Source: Vibrio mytili (GTDB lineage Bacteria > Pseudomonadota > Gammaproteobacteria > Enterobacterales > Vibrionaceae). Taken from it: a stretch of DNA of 64,000 bases. The DNA lies in the NCBI RefSeq assembly GCF_000830505.1, contig NZ_JXOK01000006.1:62001-126000 (forward strand), given 5' to 3'. Both the position numbers and the translations under genes were made by a program. A model generated the notes under the pieces. The model did no database searches. It was not told the DNA's origin and worked only from the letters and a program-made list of their open reading frames with translations. Below, in pieces: positions 56,441 to 64,000 of this stretch. The first letter of the stretch is position 1; each line of letters starts with the position of its first letter.

Positions 56441-58172
56441 GTGAATATCCAAGCACTTATAAATGACAAAGTATCTCAGGCTCTAGAAGCCGCTGGCGCA
56501 CCTGCAGGCAGTCCTGCTGCAGTTCGCCAATCAGCAAAGCCACAATTTGGTGACTACCAAGCAAACGGCGTAATGGGCGTTGCTAAAAAACTGGGTACTA
56601 ACCCACGAGAATTTGCACAGAAAGTACTGGATGTTCTAGATCTTGATGGCATTGCGAGCAAAACAGAAATCGCGGGCCCAGGCTTCATCAATATTTTCCT
56701 AAGTGAAGACTTTTTAGCAAAACAAGCACAAGTGGCACTTGCCGACCCACGTCTTGGCGTGACGGAAGAAGAAACCCAAACTATTGTTGCAGACTACTCA
56801 GCGCCAAACGTCGCAAAAGAAATGCACGTTGGCACCTACGTTCAACCATCATCGGTGACGCGGTAGTACGTACTCTCGAGTTTTTGGGCCACAAGGTCAT
56901 TCGTGCTAACCACATCGGTGACTGGGGTACACAGTTCGGTATGCTTATCGCTAACCTAGAACGTGTACAACAGGAGTCTGGCGAAGTTTCTATGGAACTT
57001 GCCGATCTTGAAGCTTTCTACCGTGAATCGAAAAAGCTTTACGACGAAGACGAAGAGTTTGCAGTGAAAGCTCGTAATTACGTTGTCAAACTGCAAGGTG
57101 GTGATGAGTATTGCGCACAAATGTGGAAAAAGCTGGTCGATGTCACCATGATCCAAAACCAGCGTAACTACGATCGCTTAAATGTATCGCTAACTCGTGA
57201 CGACATCATGGGTGAAAGCCAGTACAACGATATGCTGCCAACCATTGTTGCAGACCTGAAAGATAAAGGGATTGCAGTAGAAGATGACGGCGCACAAGTT
57301 GTATTCTTAGATGAGTACAAAAACAAAGACGGCGAGCGATGGGTGTCATCGTGCAAAAACGTGACGGTGGTTTCCTATACACCACCACGGATATCGCCTG
57401 TGCTAAATACCGTTATGAAACACTAGGTGCGGACCGCGTACTGTACTTTATTGATTCTCGCCAGCATCAGCACTTAATGCAAGCTTGGACGATTGTACGT
57501 AAAGCAGGTTACGTCCCTGAGTCGGTTTCTCTTGAGCACCACGCATTTGGCATGATGCTGGGTAAAGATGGCCGTCCATTTAAGACTCGTGCAGGTGGTA
57601 CGGTTCGCCTAGCCGATCTTCTTGATGAAGCTGAAGAGCGTGCAGCGAAGTTGATTGAATCGAAAAACCCGACTCTATCAGCAGAAGAAAAAGAGAAAAT
57701 TTCTCGCACGGTTGCAATGGCATCAGTGAAATATTCAGACCTGTCGAAGCACCGTACCACTGACTACGTGTTTGATTGGGACAACATGCTTGCGTTTGAA
57801 GGCAACACAGCACCTTACATGCAGTACGCATACACTCGTGTTGCGTCTATCTTCGCAAAAGCTGGAGTTGCAATGGATGAGCTTCAAGGTGATATCCAAA
57901 TCACTGACGAAAAAGAGAAGACGCTGATTGCAACACTTCTACAGTTTGAAGAGGCCGTACAATCTGTGGCTCGTGAAGGTCAACCGCACATCATGTGTAG
58001 CTACCTGTTTGAGCTTGCTGGTCAGTTCTCGAGCTTCTATGAAGCATGCCCGATTCTGATCGCAAAAGACGAAGCCGTAAAACAAAGCCGCTTGAAACTG
58101 GCAGCACTGACAGCGAAGACGATCAAGCAAGGCTTGTCTCTACTTGGTATTGAGACACTGGAGCGCATGTAA
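56441..58172 (+). CDS. argS: Arginine-tRNA ligase, two frameshifts
   Basis: About 577 aa when joined; GTG start. The frame breaks at EMHVGTYVQ, where one extra C (about 56833) restores [18 protein letters not shown], the class I HIGH-type motif; it breaks again at DGERWV, where one C (about 57338) restores [20 protein letters not shown]. Both lost bases are Cs. The C-terminus, [12 protein letters not shown], is the normal ArgS end. Essential gene, so these are surely sequence errors. Confidence 0.9.
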
Positions 58173-58193
58173 GCTCTAAGCTCTAAAAACAGC

Positions 58194-58224
58194 AAAGGTT
58201 GACGTGAAAGCGTCAACCTTTTGT
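58194..58224 (+). terminator. Terminator of argS
   Basis: AAAGGTTGACG and CGTCAACCTTT stem with a T-rich tail. Confidence 0.8.
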
Positions 58225-58272
58225 TTTATTTGGCGTATACTCAAGCTCATCAATTCTAGTCGGGAAATCATA

Positions 58273-58701
58273 ATGAGTTTTGAACTTCACCCACAACTTG
58301 CAAAAGACACAACCGTGATTGGTCACTTCCCACTGTGTGTCGCCTTACTACATAAAGACAATGCCGTGCCTTGGGTCATTCTCGTCCCAAAACGTGAGAA
58401 TTTAAAAGAACTCCATCATTTACCAATGCAAGAACAACAGCAATTCTTAGTCGAATCTCAAGCCGTCAGCCAAGCGTTGGAAGCAACATTCCGTCCCGAC
58501 AAATTAAATCTCGGCGCATTAGGTAACATGGTGCCTCAACTGCACATTCACCATATTGCACGCTTTAAAGATGACGTAGCATGGCCTGGACCGGTTTGGG
58601 GAAATACCTCAGGAGAGTTTCGATCTGAAGAAGAACAACACGCGCTGCTGGGTCGAATCAGAAATGTGCTGTCGCTAAGTTCAATTTTTCAAAAAGCCTA
58701 A
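58273..58701 (+). CDS. HIT-domain (histidine triad) protein
   Basis: 142 aa from the ATG at 58273; an open frame from 58204 would overlap the argS terminator. The histidine triad is in PQLHIHHIARF (H-x-H-H pattern) with downstream WPGPVWG. HIT proteins hydrolyse nucleotide conjugates such as AMP-lysine. Substrate unknown. Confidence 0.8.
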   Translation: MSFELHPQLAKDTTVIGHFPLCVALLHKDNAVPWVILVPKRENLKELHHLPMQEQQQFLVESQAVSQALEATFRPDKLNLGALGNMVPQLHIHHIARFKDDVAWPGPVWGNTSGEFRSEEEQHALLGRIRNVLSLSSIFQKA

Positions 58702-58768
58702 TAGCAACACCCTACCATTTTTTGATCCTAGTTTTTACTGATACAAACTTATTTCTAACGAATGTAGA

Positions 58769-58797
58769 AAAGCCGCACCATGTTTGATGCGGCTTTG
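58769..58797. terminator. Terminator after the HIT gene
   Basis: AAAGCCGCA...TGCGGCTTT hairpin between convergent genes. Confidence 0.7.
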
Positions 58798-58832
58798 TTG
58801 AAGCCCATAGATGAAAATATGGTTCGGCGCTA

Positions 58833-59063
58833 CTACATGGTCACTGTAAGAGACAGACCATCTTTCCTTGTCATCGCATAACGAACTTTTGACACATCAT
58901 TCACGCTGTTGGTATCAACCAAGCGGCTAATTCGACCCTTCTTGATCCACACATTTAACATGGCATCAACACCGTCTTCGCTCATCCCGAATCGTTTTGA
59001 TAACTCCAATTGGGAAGCCTGTCCATGGTCAGTAATATACTGATAAAGGTCGTTTAATATCAT
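58833..59063 (-). CDS. feoC: Ferrous iron transport protein FeoC
   Basis: 76 aa winged-helix protein (DLYQYITDHGQASQLELSKR) without the cysteines of enterobacterial FeoC. It overlaps feoB by 4 bases. Probably regulates or stabilises FeoB. Confidence 0.85.
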   Translation of the reverse strand: MILNDLYQYITDHGQASQLELSKRFGMSEDGVDAMLNVWIKKGRISRLVDTNSVNDVSKVRYAMTRKDGLSLTVTM

Positions 59064-61339
59064 GCGACTTGCGCCTCAAACTCTATACCTTGTTTTTGTC
59101 CAACACGCTTAAATATGCGATAGGTAGCGATAAAGATGGCCACAATCGCAGCCATCCAAGCACCACTTGTGATTGGTGTTTCAACCACATGCATCATCTG
59201 GTTATAGAACGCTGCACTTAAGTACGCCAGCCCCATCGTCCAAGTTGCAATCAACGCGGCAAAACGTTGCCCAAATTCGCGCACGTAAGCACCCATCGCC
59301 GCCACGCATGGCGTATACAGCAAAATAAAGATGAGATAGGCAAACGCTGCATGACCGCTGACAAATTTATTTTTGATATTACCAAAAATGGAAGCGTCAA
59401 CTTCCTGCTCAGCCGCAGCGGCATAAGAATCAGAAAGGTCCCCAACTTCAATACCTAACGGATCCGAGTAGCTCAACCCTGCTAAGTTTTCAGGAATACT
59501 CATCACGGCTTCTTGCAAGCTGCCCATTAAGTCATATTCAACGTCTTTATCTTCTCCCGGGGACGTGTATAAACTGTTCAAGGTACCCACGACCGCTTCT
59601 TTGGCAAAAATCCCCGTGATAATACCGACCGTTGCAGGCCAGTTGTCTTCTTGGATACCAATCGGAGAAAACACCGGAGTGACCACTTGAGCGGCACTGG
59701 ATAAAACAGATTTTTCACTGTTTTCGTTGCCAAAACTGCCATCCGTGCCGAGAGAGTTGAAGAAGCTAAGAATAGCGACGACGACGACAATCGTTTTACC
59801 TGCCCCTAATACAAATCGTTTCAACTTTTGCCACGTTTTGATGACAACGTTTTGTAACGTCGGCAACTCATAGGTTGGCATCTCCATAATAAAGCTTTCA
59901 CTACTGCCAGGATAAAGTGTCTTTTTCAAGAACAAGCCAGTGAAAACCGCAGCAATAATACCAAGGACGTATAGAGCGAATACCACATTTTGACCAGAGC
60001 TTGGGAAAAATGCCGCTGCAAACAAGGCGTATACTGGCAAACGCGCACCACATGACATAAAAGGCGCCATAGAAGCAGCTAACTTACGCTCACGCTCCTG
60101 GTCGAGCGTACGCGTTGCCATGATCGAAGGCACATTGCAGCCAAAACCTAGTACGAGTGGAACAAACGCTTTACCAGGTAAGCCAATTTTCTGCATGACT
60201 TTATCCAGTACAAACGCAGCACGCGCCATATAACCAGAACTTTCAAGTACCGCTAAGAATAGATACAAACAAGCAATCACAGGGATAAAAGTTGCAACGG
60301 TCTGAATACCGCCACCAATACCATCTGCGATAACGGTGACTAACCAGACTGGTAGGTGCCCATCTAAAAGGTGATGCCCACCATCGACGAGTAACGCACC
60401 CACACCAATATCAAAGAAATCGATGAACGCGCTGCCGATATTAATCGAGAACATAAACATCAGATACATCACAACAAAGAAGAAGGGAATCCCCACCCAT
60501 TTGTTCAAAATGAAGTGATCGAGCTTTTCTGTCACACTATGACTGAGCTTCCCTTCGCTACGACGTACTTTTTTACACTGTTCGTGCAAGTGGGTGTATT
60601 TGGTATCGGCGACATGCAGGTCAATATCGAGAGTCAGTTGAGAGAGTATGTTCAACACTTCGCTTCTTTCGCGCTCGGGCATACTGTTCAACACCAGAGT
60701 GTCTCTTTCTAATGCACGAATTGCTAATGCTCGATGGGACACGGTTTGATCTTGAAACAGCGGGAGAATACTTGCAATCGCTGTCTCCATCTCATCACCG
60801 TAATTCAAGTTTCTCTCTTCAAGCGCCACACCTTGGACAACGGATTTATGTAATACACCCTTAAACTCCGCTACCTGTGATCTGTTCGTTGCCGATAAGC
60901 TGAACACTGGGCAGCCCAATGCCTTTTCGAGCTCTGAAACGTTGATGACTTGGCGCTCACGCTTTAGAGCATCCATTTTATTCAGTACAACGATCATAGG
61001 ACGACCAAGTTCGCGTAACTGTAGCGTCATATATAAGCTGCGCTCTAAACTTGTGGCATCAACAACATTAATAATCAGATCGGCTGGGTGAGTCAGCACG
61101 GCTCTAGAGGCTATAGATTCGTCGATGCTGTTGCTATCGTTGCCACTATCGAGAGAATAAATACCAGGGAGATCGGTAAGTAAAAAGTCATCACCGGCAT
61201 GCTTAAACTGCCCCGTCTTCTTTTCAACAGTGACACCAGCCCAGTTGCCTACTTGCTGCTTGGCTCCAGTTAGGCCATTAAACAATGTCGTTTTCCCACT
61301 ATTTGGATTTCCGACTGTGAGGATTTGATATTGCATCAC
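59060..61339 (-). CDS. feoB: Ferrous iron transport protein FeoB
   Basis: 759 aa. N-terminal G domain with GNPNSGKTTLFN (G1), DLPG (G3) and NKMD (G4), then a GDI-like segment and a C-terminal set of helices with the two Gate motifs (including GFGCNVPSIMATRTL and TPCVAAMGA). Main anaerobic Fe2+ importer. Confidence 0.95.
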   Translation of the reverse strand: MMQYQILTVGNPNSGKTTLFNGLTGAKQQVGNWAGVTVEKKTGQFKHAGDDFLLTDLPGIYSLDSGNDSNSIDESIASRAVLTHPADLIINVVDATSLERSLYMTLQLRELGRPMIVVLNKMDALKRERQVINVSELEKALGCPVFSLSATNRSQVAEFKGVLHKSVVQGVALEERNLNYGDEMETAIASILPLFQDQTVSHRALAIRALERDTLVLNSMPERERSEVLNILSQLTLDIDLHVADTKYTHLHEQCKKVRRSEGKLSHSVTEKLDHFILNKWVGIPFFFVVMYLMFMFSINIGSAFIDFFDIGVGALLVDGGHHLLDGHLPVWLVTVIADGIGGGIQTVATFIPVIACLYLFLAVLESSGYMARAAFVLDKVMQKIGLPGKAFVPLVLGFGCNVPSIMATRTLDQERERKLAASMAPFMSCGARLPVYALFAAAFFPSSGQNVVFALYVLGIIAAVFTGLFLKKTLYPGSSESFIMEMPTYELPTLQNVVIKTWQKLKRFVLGAGKTIVVVVAILSFFNSLGTDGSFGNENSEKSVLSSAAQVVTPVFSPIGIQEDNWPATVGIITGIFAKEAVVGTLNSLYTSPGEDKDVEYDLMGSLQEAVMSIPENLAGLSYSDPLGIEVGDLSDSYAAAAEQEVDASIFGNIKNKFVSGHAAFAYLIFILLYTPCVAAMGAYVREFGQRFAALIATWTMGLAYLSAAFYNQMMHVVETPITSGAWMAAIVAIFIATYRIFKRVGQKQGIEFEAQVA

Positions 61340-61563
61340 ACTCGCTCCACTTCAATCTTTTGAGCTATGGTTTCTCTCACCGCAACAGACACACCACGGA
61401 CTTCAACCTGTAACGGGTCGCCCATTGGAGCACGTCTAATCACTTTAACGTCAGTATTCGGTAACAACCCCATGACCATCAGCTTTTTTCTAATGTCGGA
61501 AGAAAGCCCATCTAACACCCGAATGGTGACAGTATTGCCAGGCTGAATTTCTGATAACTTCAT
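61336..61563 (-). CDS. feoA: Ferrous iron transport protein FeoA
   Basis: 75 aa SH3-like protein (MKLSEIQPGNTVTIRVLDG...KLMVMGLLPNTDVKV). First gene of feoABC, ending with a 4-base overlap with feoB. Confidence 0.95.
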   Translation of the reverse strand: MKLSEIQPGNTVTIRVLDGLSSDIRKKLMVMGLLPNTDVKVIRRAPMGDPLQVEVRGVSVAVRETIAQKIEVERV

Positions 61564-61584
61564 AGCGAACCTTATGTTTATTGC

Positions 61585-61603
61585 TAATGAGAAATATTAC
61601 TAT
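61585..61603 (-). promoter_or_regulatory. Fur-box-like site upstream of feoA
   Basis: AATGAGAAATATTACTATT matches the Vibrio Fur pattern AATGATAATNATTATCATT at about 15 of 19 positions, 22 bp before the feoA start. Confidence 0.5.
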
Positions 61604-61896
61604 TCATAGTGACAATAATACGCTTCTATGCCTAGTAATTTATTGTGTGAAATCAAAGTTACCAAGATTGATGTCACATTTTCACCGTCAAATTCGTAAA
61701 TAAGAAACTCGTCATTTACGTCAAAATCACCCAAATTCGCATCATTCTTATTGAAACAAAAGCATCACAAATTCGGAGGAAATAAAAATAATCCTATAAT
61801 ATCAATGATTTAAATTACACCAACAAACATTGTCGCTTTTCTTATGTAAACGTGTCGTTATTTTTATAAGAAAAATAAGTCGCCTTTTGTATAGTA

Positions 61897-62026
61897 AATC
61901 CATCGAGAGGGCAACCTCTCATACGAATTCCAGAGGTGGCATGGTGACATGTCACTCCGGCAGCAAGCGAAGGTGTCATTGACACCCGTGGTATAGTCCC
62001 CCCGGCTATACCACGATATTTTTTTT
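61897..62026 (+). ncRNA. Candidate structured sRNA with Rho-independent terminator
   Basis: Preceded by a -10-like TATAGT at about 61889. It contains GAGAGG-GCAA-CCTCTC (61905-61920) with a GNRA tetraloop, a GTGACA/TGTCAC palindrome (61943-61954), GGTGTC-ATT-GACACC (61972-61986), and a perfect 9-bp terminator stem GTGGTATAG/CTATACCAC (61988-62014) followed by TATTTTTTTT. No ORF. It does not match any sRNA or riboswitch I know. Confidence 0.6.
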
Positions 62027-62494
62027 CTCACGTTCGACCATGATATAAACTCTTCCCAACGACACGTTTTTTCCTTTCATTCAACACCTATATTCCCCTA
62101 ACCAAAATGCACGGCTTAACGTACAACTGTTGATGGCTCAGATTCAATGAAACTGACAAAACATAGTGACGCTACATAGAGACGCTACAGAGAATAGTGA
62201 CGCGCCCCTACCCCACGTAATTAAGCACTGAAGGTGGTATGCGAAGACCATCTAAATGGACCAGAACAACGACTTCTTGGCTTTAGAAGCTAGGAAGAAT
62301 AAGCACGTCTCACCCGGCTAAAGCACTCTCAATTTCGAACAAGTAATGAGACGAGTGTATTTAACAACTGCCGACGGGTGCAGGTTGAAGGACTTAATGA
62401 TTGAGGGGAAAGCAAGCGACTACGAACAGTAAGTGGTGAGCAATGTGAGCGCGAAAACCAATCACTTAAGACGATAGGAAATGAAAACAGACAA
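62027..62494. other. Gene-free stretch between the candidate sRNA and the regulator
   Basis: No supported gene. A short run repeats TAGTGACGC and AGAGACGCT several times at about 62165-62205; otherwise nothing distinct. Confidence 0.4.
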
Positions 62495-64000
62495 CTAGGA
62501 ATCCTGGCTGTCTTGGTTCTCTTGGCTCAATGCAAACTTTGACGGTGGCAAGCCAAAGTGAAGTTTGAACTTTTGACTAAAATACGATGGGTCATTAAAA
62601 CCGCAGTTAAACGCAACTTCTGCGATTTTCTCACCAGCCAGCAGTTGTTCACAGGCGGTTTCTAAGCGTACTTCTGTTAAGTACTCTTTTAACGTTTTTG
62701 ACGAAGCCGATTTAAAGCGTCGCTGCAAACTGCGCTCAGACATGAACAGCATCTTGGCCGCTAGAGCGGTACCGAACTCCGGATCGTGATAGTGCTCCTC
62801 CACCAGTTGATAGACTTTATGTAACCACTCAATTTCTGGCGTTACGTTCTCTTCTGAGGCTGCTGGTGTCTCGAACTCTGGCAACGAGTCCTCCACATAG
62901 CTCAGCTCTCTTGCCGTAGGCCAAGTTATTTCCATTTTACTCTGTACGTCAGAGGTAAACACCGACAAATGCCCACCACTTTCTGTCACCAATTGAGATA
63001 AACTGTCGATATTGAGTTCAAGCGAATGATTGTTTGTCGAGCGCCCCGTCGACGCTTTTGTTGGCAACTGCATCCCGTAATCGATAAAGCTCAACACCAC
63101 GATATCAGGGCCTTCTTCCAGCATAATTTTCACCGACTGTCCTTTGTAAGAACGTTTAATAATATTGGCAAAAATGCTATTGAAAATCACATCCAAGTTA
63201 AAGCTTTCCAACGCAATTCGGCTTGATTTATTCGCGTCTATCAACTCGACCAACAACCCGGCTTTCGAAAAATCGTCCTGCCAGACATCAACCACAGACT
63301 GAGTAATTTGACTTAAGTTATAGTTTTGGCTGCCATTACTCGTGCCTGCTGGGTTCGCTCTCAATTCATTCAATTGCCAATACGCTTTAGACAAGTGATC
63401 ATCGACCTGAGCATCTTTATCGCTGTTCAACTTAGAAGCAATGAAATCGACACTCGACTTAATCGACTGAGCAACGTGGTCAACTAACAGGTTTCGTACT
63501 TGTATCTGCTTGCGAAGCTGTTGGTTACTTGTTAAAAGAACTCGGCTTTGATGCCTCAACTGATTGGTTTTCAGCGTCACTTGAGCAGCCAGATCCCGGT
63601 TAATTTGCACAACATAACGAGATCGCCAATACATCAGTAACGCAAGAATTCCTATTGCGGCAATCGCAAATCCGATAATAGCGAAAGTGGATAAATACCA
63701 CGGCTTGAGCACGACAAAGCGAGATTCGAGCCCAACCAAACCTAGTGAGATTTGCGACCCATTGCTGACCTGAAGGTGATACTCCCCTGAGTTAAGGTGC
63801 TCTAATGTTAACTGTGCTCCCTCTAAGGTTTGCCAACGTTCATCTTCATTTAATCGATAATACAAGTATTGATTGTCCAGCTTCGGCATCACGCCAAAAA
63901 GAAAGCTCAAGGAAGCGCCATAGGGAATCTGTACTTGATTCAGATTAGAACTGCCGACTCGAATTACCTTATTATCCAATACGATTTGGCTAATAATAAA
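62495..64000 (-). CDS. Membrane-anchored AraC-family regulator with sensor domain (5' end outside the window)
   Basis: The frame stays open to the right edge (64000), so the N-terminus is missing. The visible part has a Y_Y_Y-like beta domain, one transmembrane helix (FAIIGFAIAAIGILALLMYW), a coiled-coil, and a histidine-kinase-like region that lacks a clear phospho-histidine and ATP-lid glycines. It ends in an AraC HTH (MLFMSERSLQRRFKSAS, then IAEVAFNCGFNDPSYFSQKF). It looks like a one-component regulator derived from a hybrid sensor with propeller/Y_Y_Y input, often controlling polysaccharide or sugar use. Confidence 0.8.
   Translation of the reverse strand, partial: FIISQIVLDNKVIRVGSSNLNQVQIPYGASLSFLFGVMPKLDNQYLYYRLNEDERWQTLEGAQLTLEHLNSGEYHLQVSNGSQISLGLVGLESRFVVLKPWYLSTFAIIGFAIAAIGILALLMYWRSRYVVQINRDLAAQVTLKTNQLRHQSRVLLTSNQQLRKQIQVRNLLVDHVAQSIKSSVDFIASKLNSDKDAQVDDHLSKAYWQLNELRANPAGTSNGSQNYNLSQITQSVVDVWQDDFSKAGLLVELIDANKSSRIALESFNLDVIFNSIFANIIKRSYKGQSVKIMLEEGPDIVVLSFIDYGMQLPTKASTGRSTNNHSLELNIDSLSQLVTESGGHLSVFTSDVQSKMEITWPTARELSYVEDSLPEFETPAASEENVTPEIEWLHKVYQLVEEHYHDPEFGTALAAKMLFMSERSLQRRFKSASSKTLKEYLTEVRLETACEQLLAGEKIAEVAFNCGFNDPSYFSQKFKLHFGLPPSKFALSQENQDSQDS

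Noticed and set aside
61897-62026. Known riboswitch or sRNA (c-di-GMP-I, TPP, glycine, Spot 42, Qrr, GcvB, RyhB)
   Set aside because: None of the conserved cores of these RNAs, as I remember them, fits; left as unassigned.
62160-62210. Short repeats TAGTGACGC / AGAGACGCT as a CRISPR or iteron array
   Set aside because: Too few, too short and irregular; no spacers and no cas genes in the window.

Overview
The window is a piece of a Vibrio-type gammaproteobacterial chromosome. The conserved order at the right (ycgL, minC-minD-minE, rnd, fadD, yeaY, tsaB, yoaA, purU, yecM-argS, feoABC) is that of gammaproteobacteria. The VCR-like attC element and the aryl polyene locus fit Vibrionaceae.

Layout. 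1-3292: end of a BCCT transporter, an RhlE-type helicase and a CNNM/CorC-type membrane protein. 3391-21483: a complete aryl polyene (APE) pigment cluster. It has three ketosynthase-type genes, two ACPs, two dehydratases, a ketoreductase, an acyl-ACP ligase, a GT2/acyltransferase fusion, an aromatic ammonia-lyase, an O-methyltransferase, a flavin halogenase-like enzyme, and LolA, MMPL and lipoprotein export parts. 21645-21989: yajD. 22181-25700: an accessory patch with a GT51 transglycosylase fused to a nucleotidyltransferase, an unknown cassette-like gene, a VCR-like attC and a deleted group II intron. 26026-31075: a CRP-associated PTS operon of the ascorbate (Ula) superfamily with a Pfk-like kinase, a class II aldolase and a P-loop kinase. 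31262-42047: a 10.7-kb satellite inserted in tRNA-Arg(UCU). It encodes integrase, an AlpA-like regulator, a VapE-type primase, capsid, prohead protease, portal, HNH, TerS and TerL but no tail genes, which is the plan of a capsid-forming PICI. 42309-61563: core genes. 61564-62494: a gene-free stretch with a Fur-box-like site and a strong candidate sRNA. 62495-64000: a membrane-anchored AraC-type regulator running off the right edge.

How the genes work together. In the APE locus an aromatic acid made by the ammonia-lyase would be activated onto an ACP, extended by a type II PKS and moved to the outer membrane. In the PTS operon a sugar would be imported as its phosphate, phosphorylated again and cleaved by the aldolase. 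The satellite would replicate itself, build and fill its own small capsids, and borrow tails from a helper phage.

A caution applies throughout. Twelve genes, including the essential argS and tsaB, carry fifteen apparent single-base deletions. All have the same sign and most lie in short homopolymers. I read these as sequence errors and give the full-length CDS, naming the break in each entry. All calls come from reading the sequence; no database search was run.
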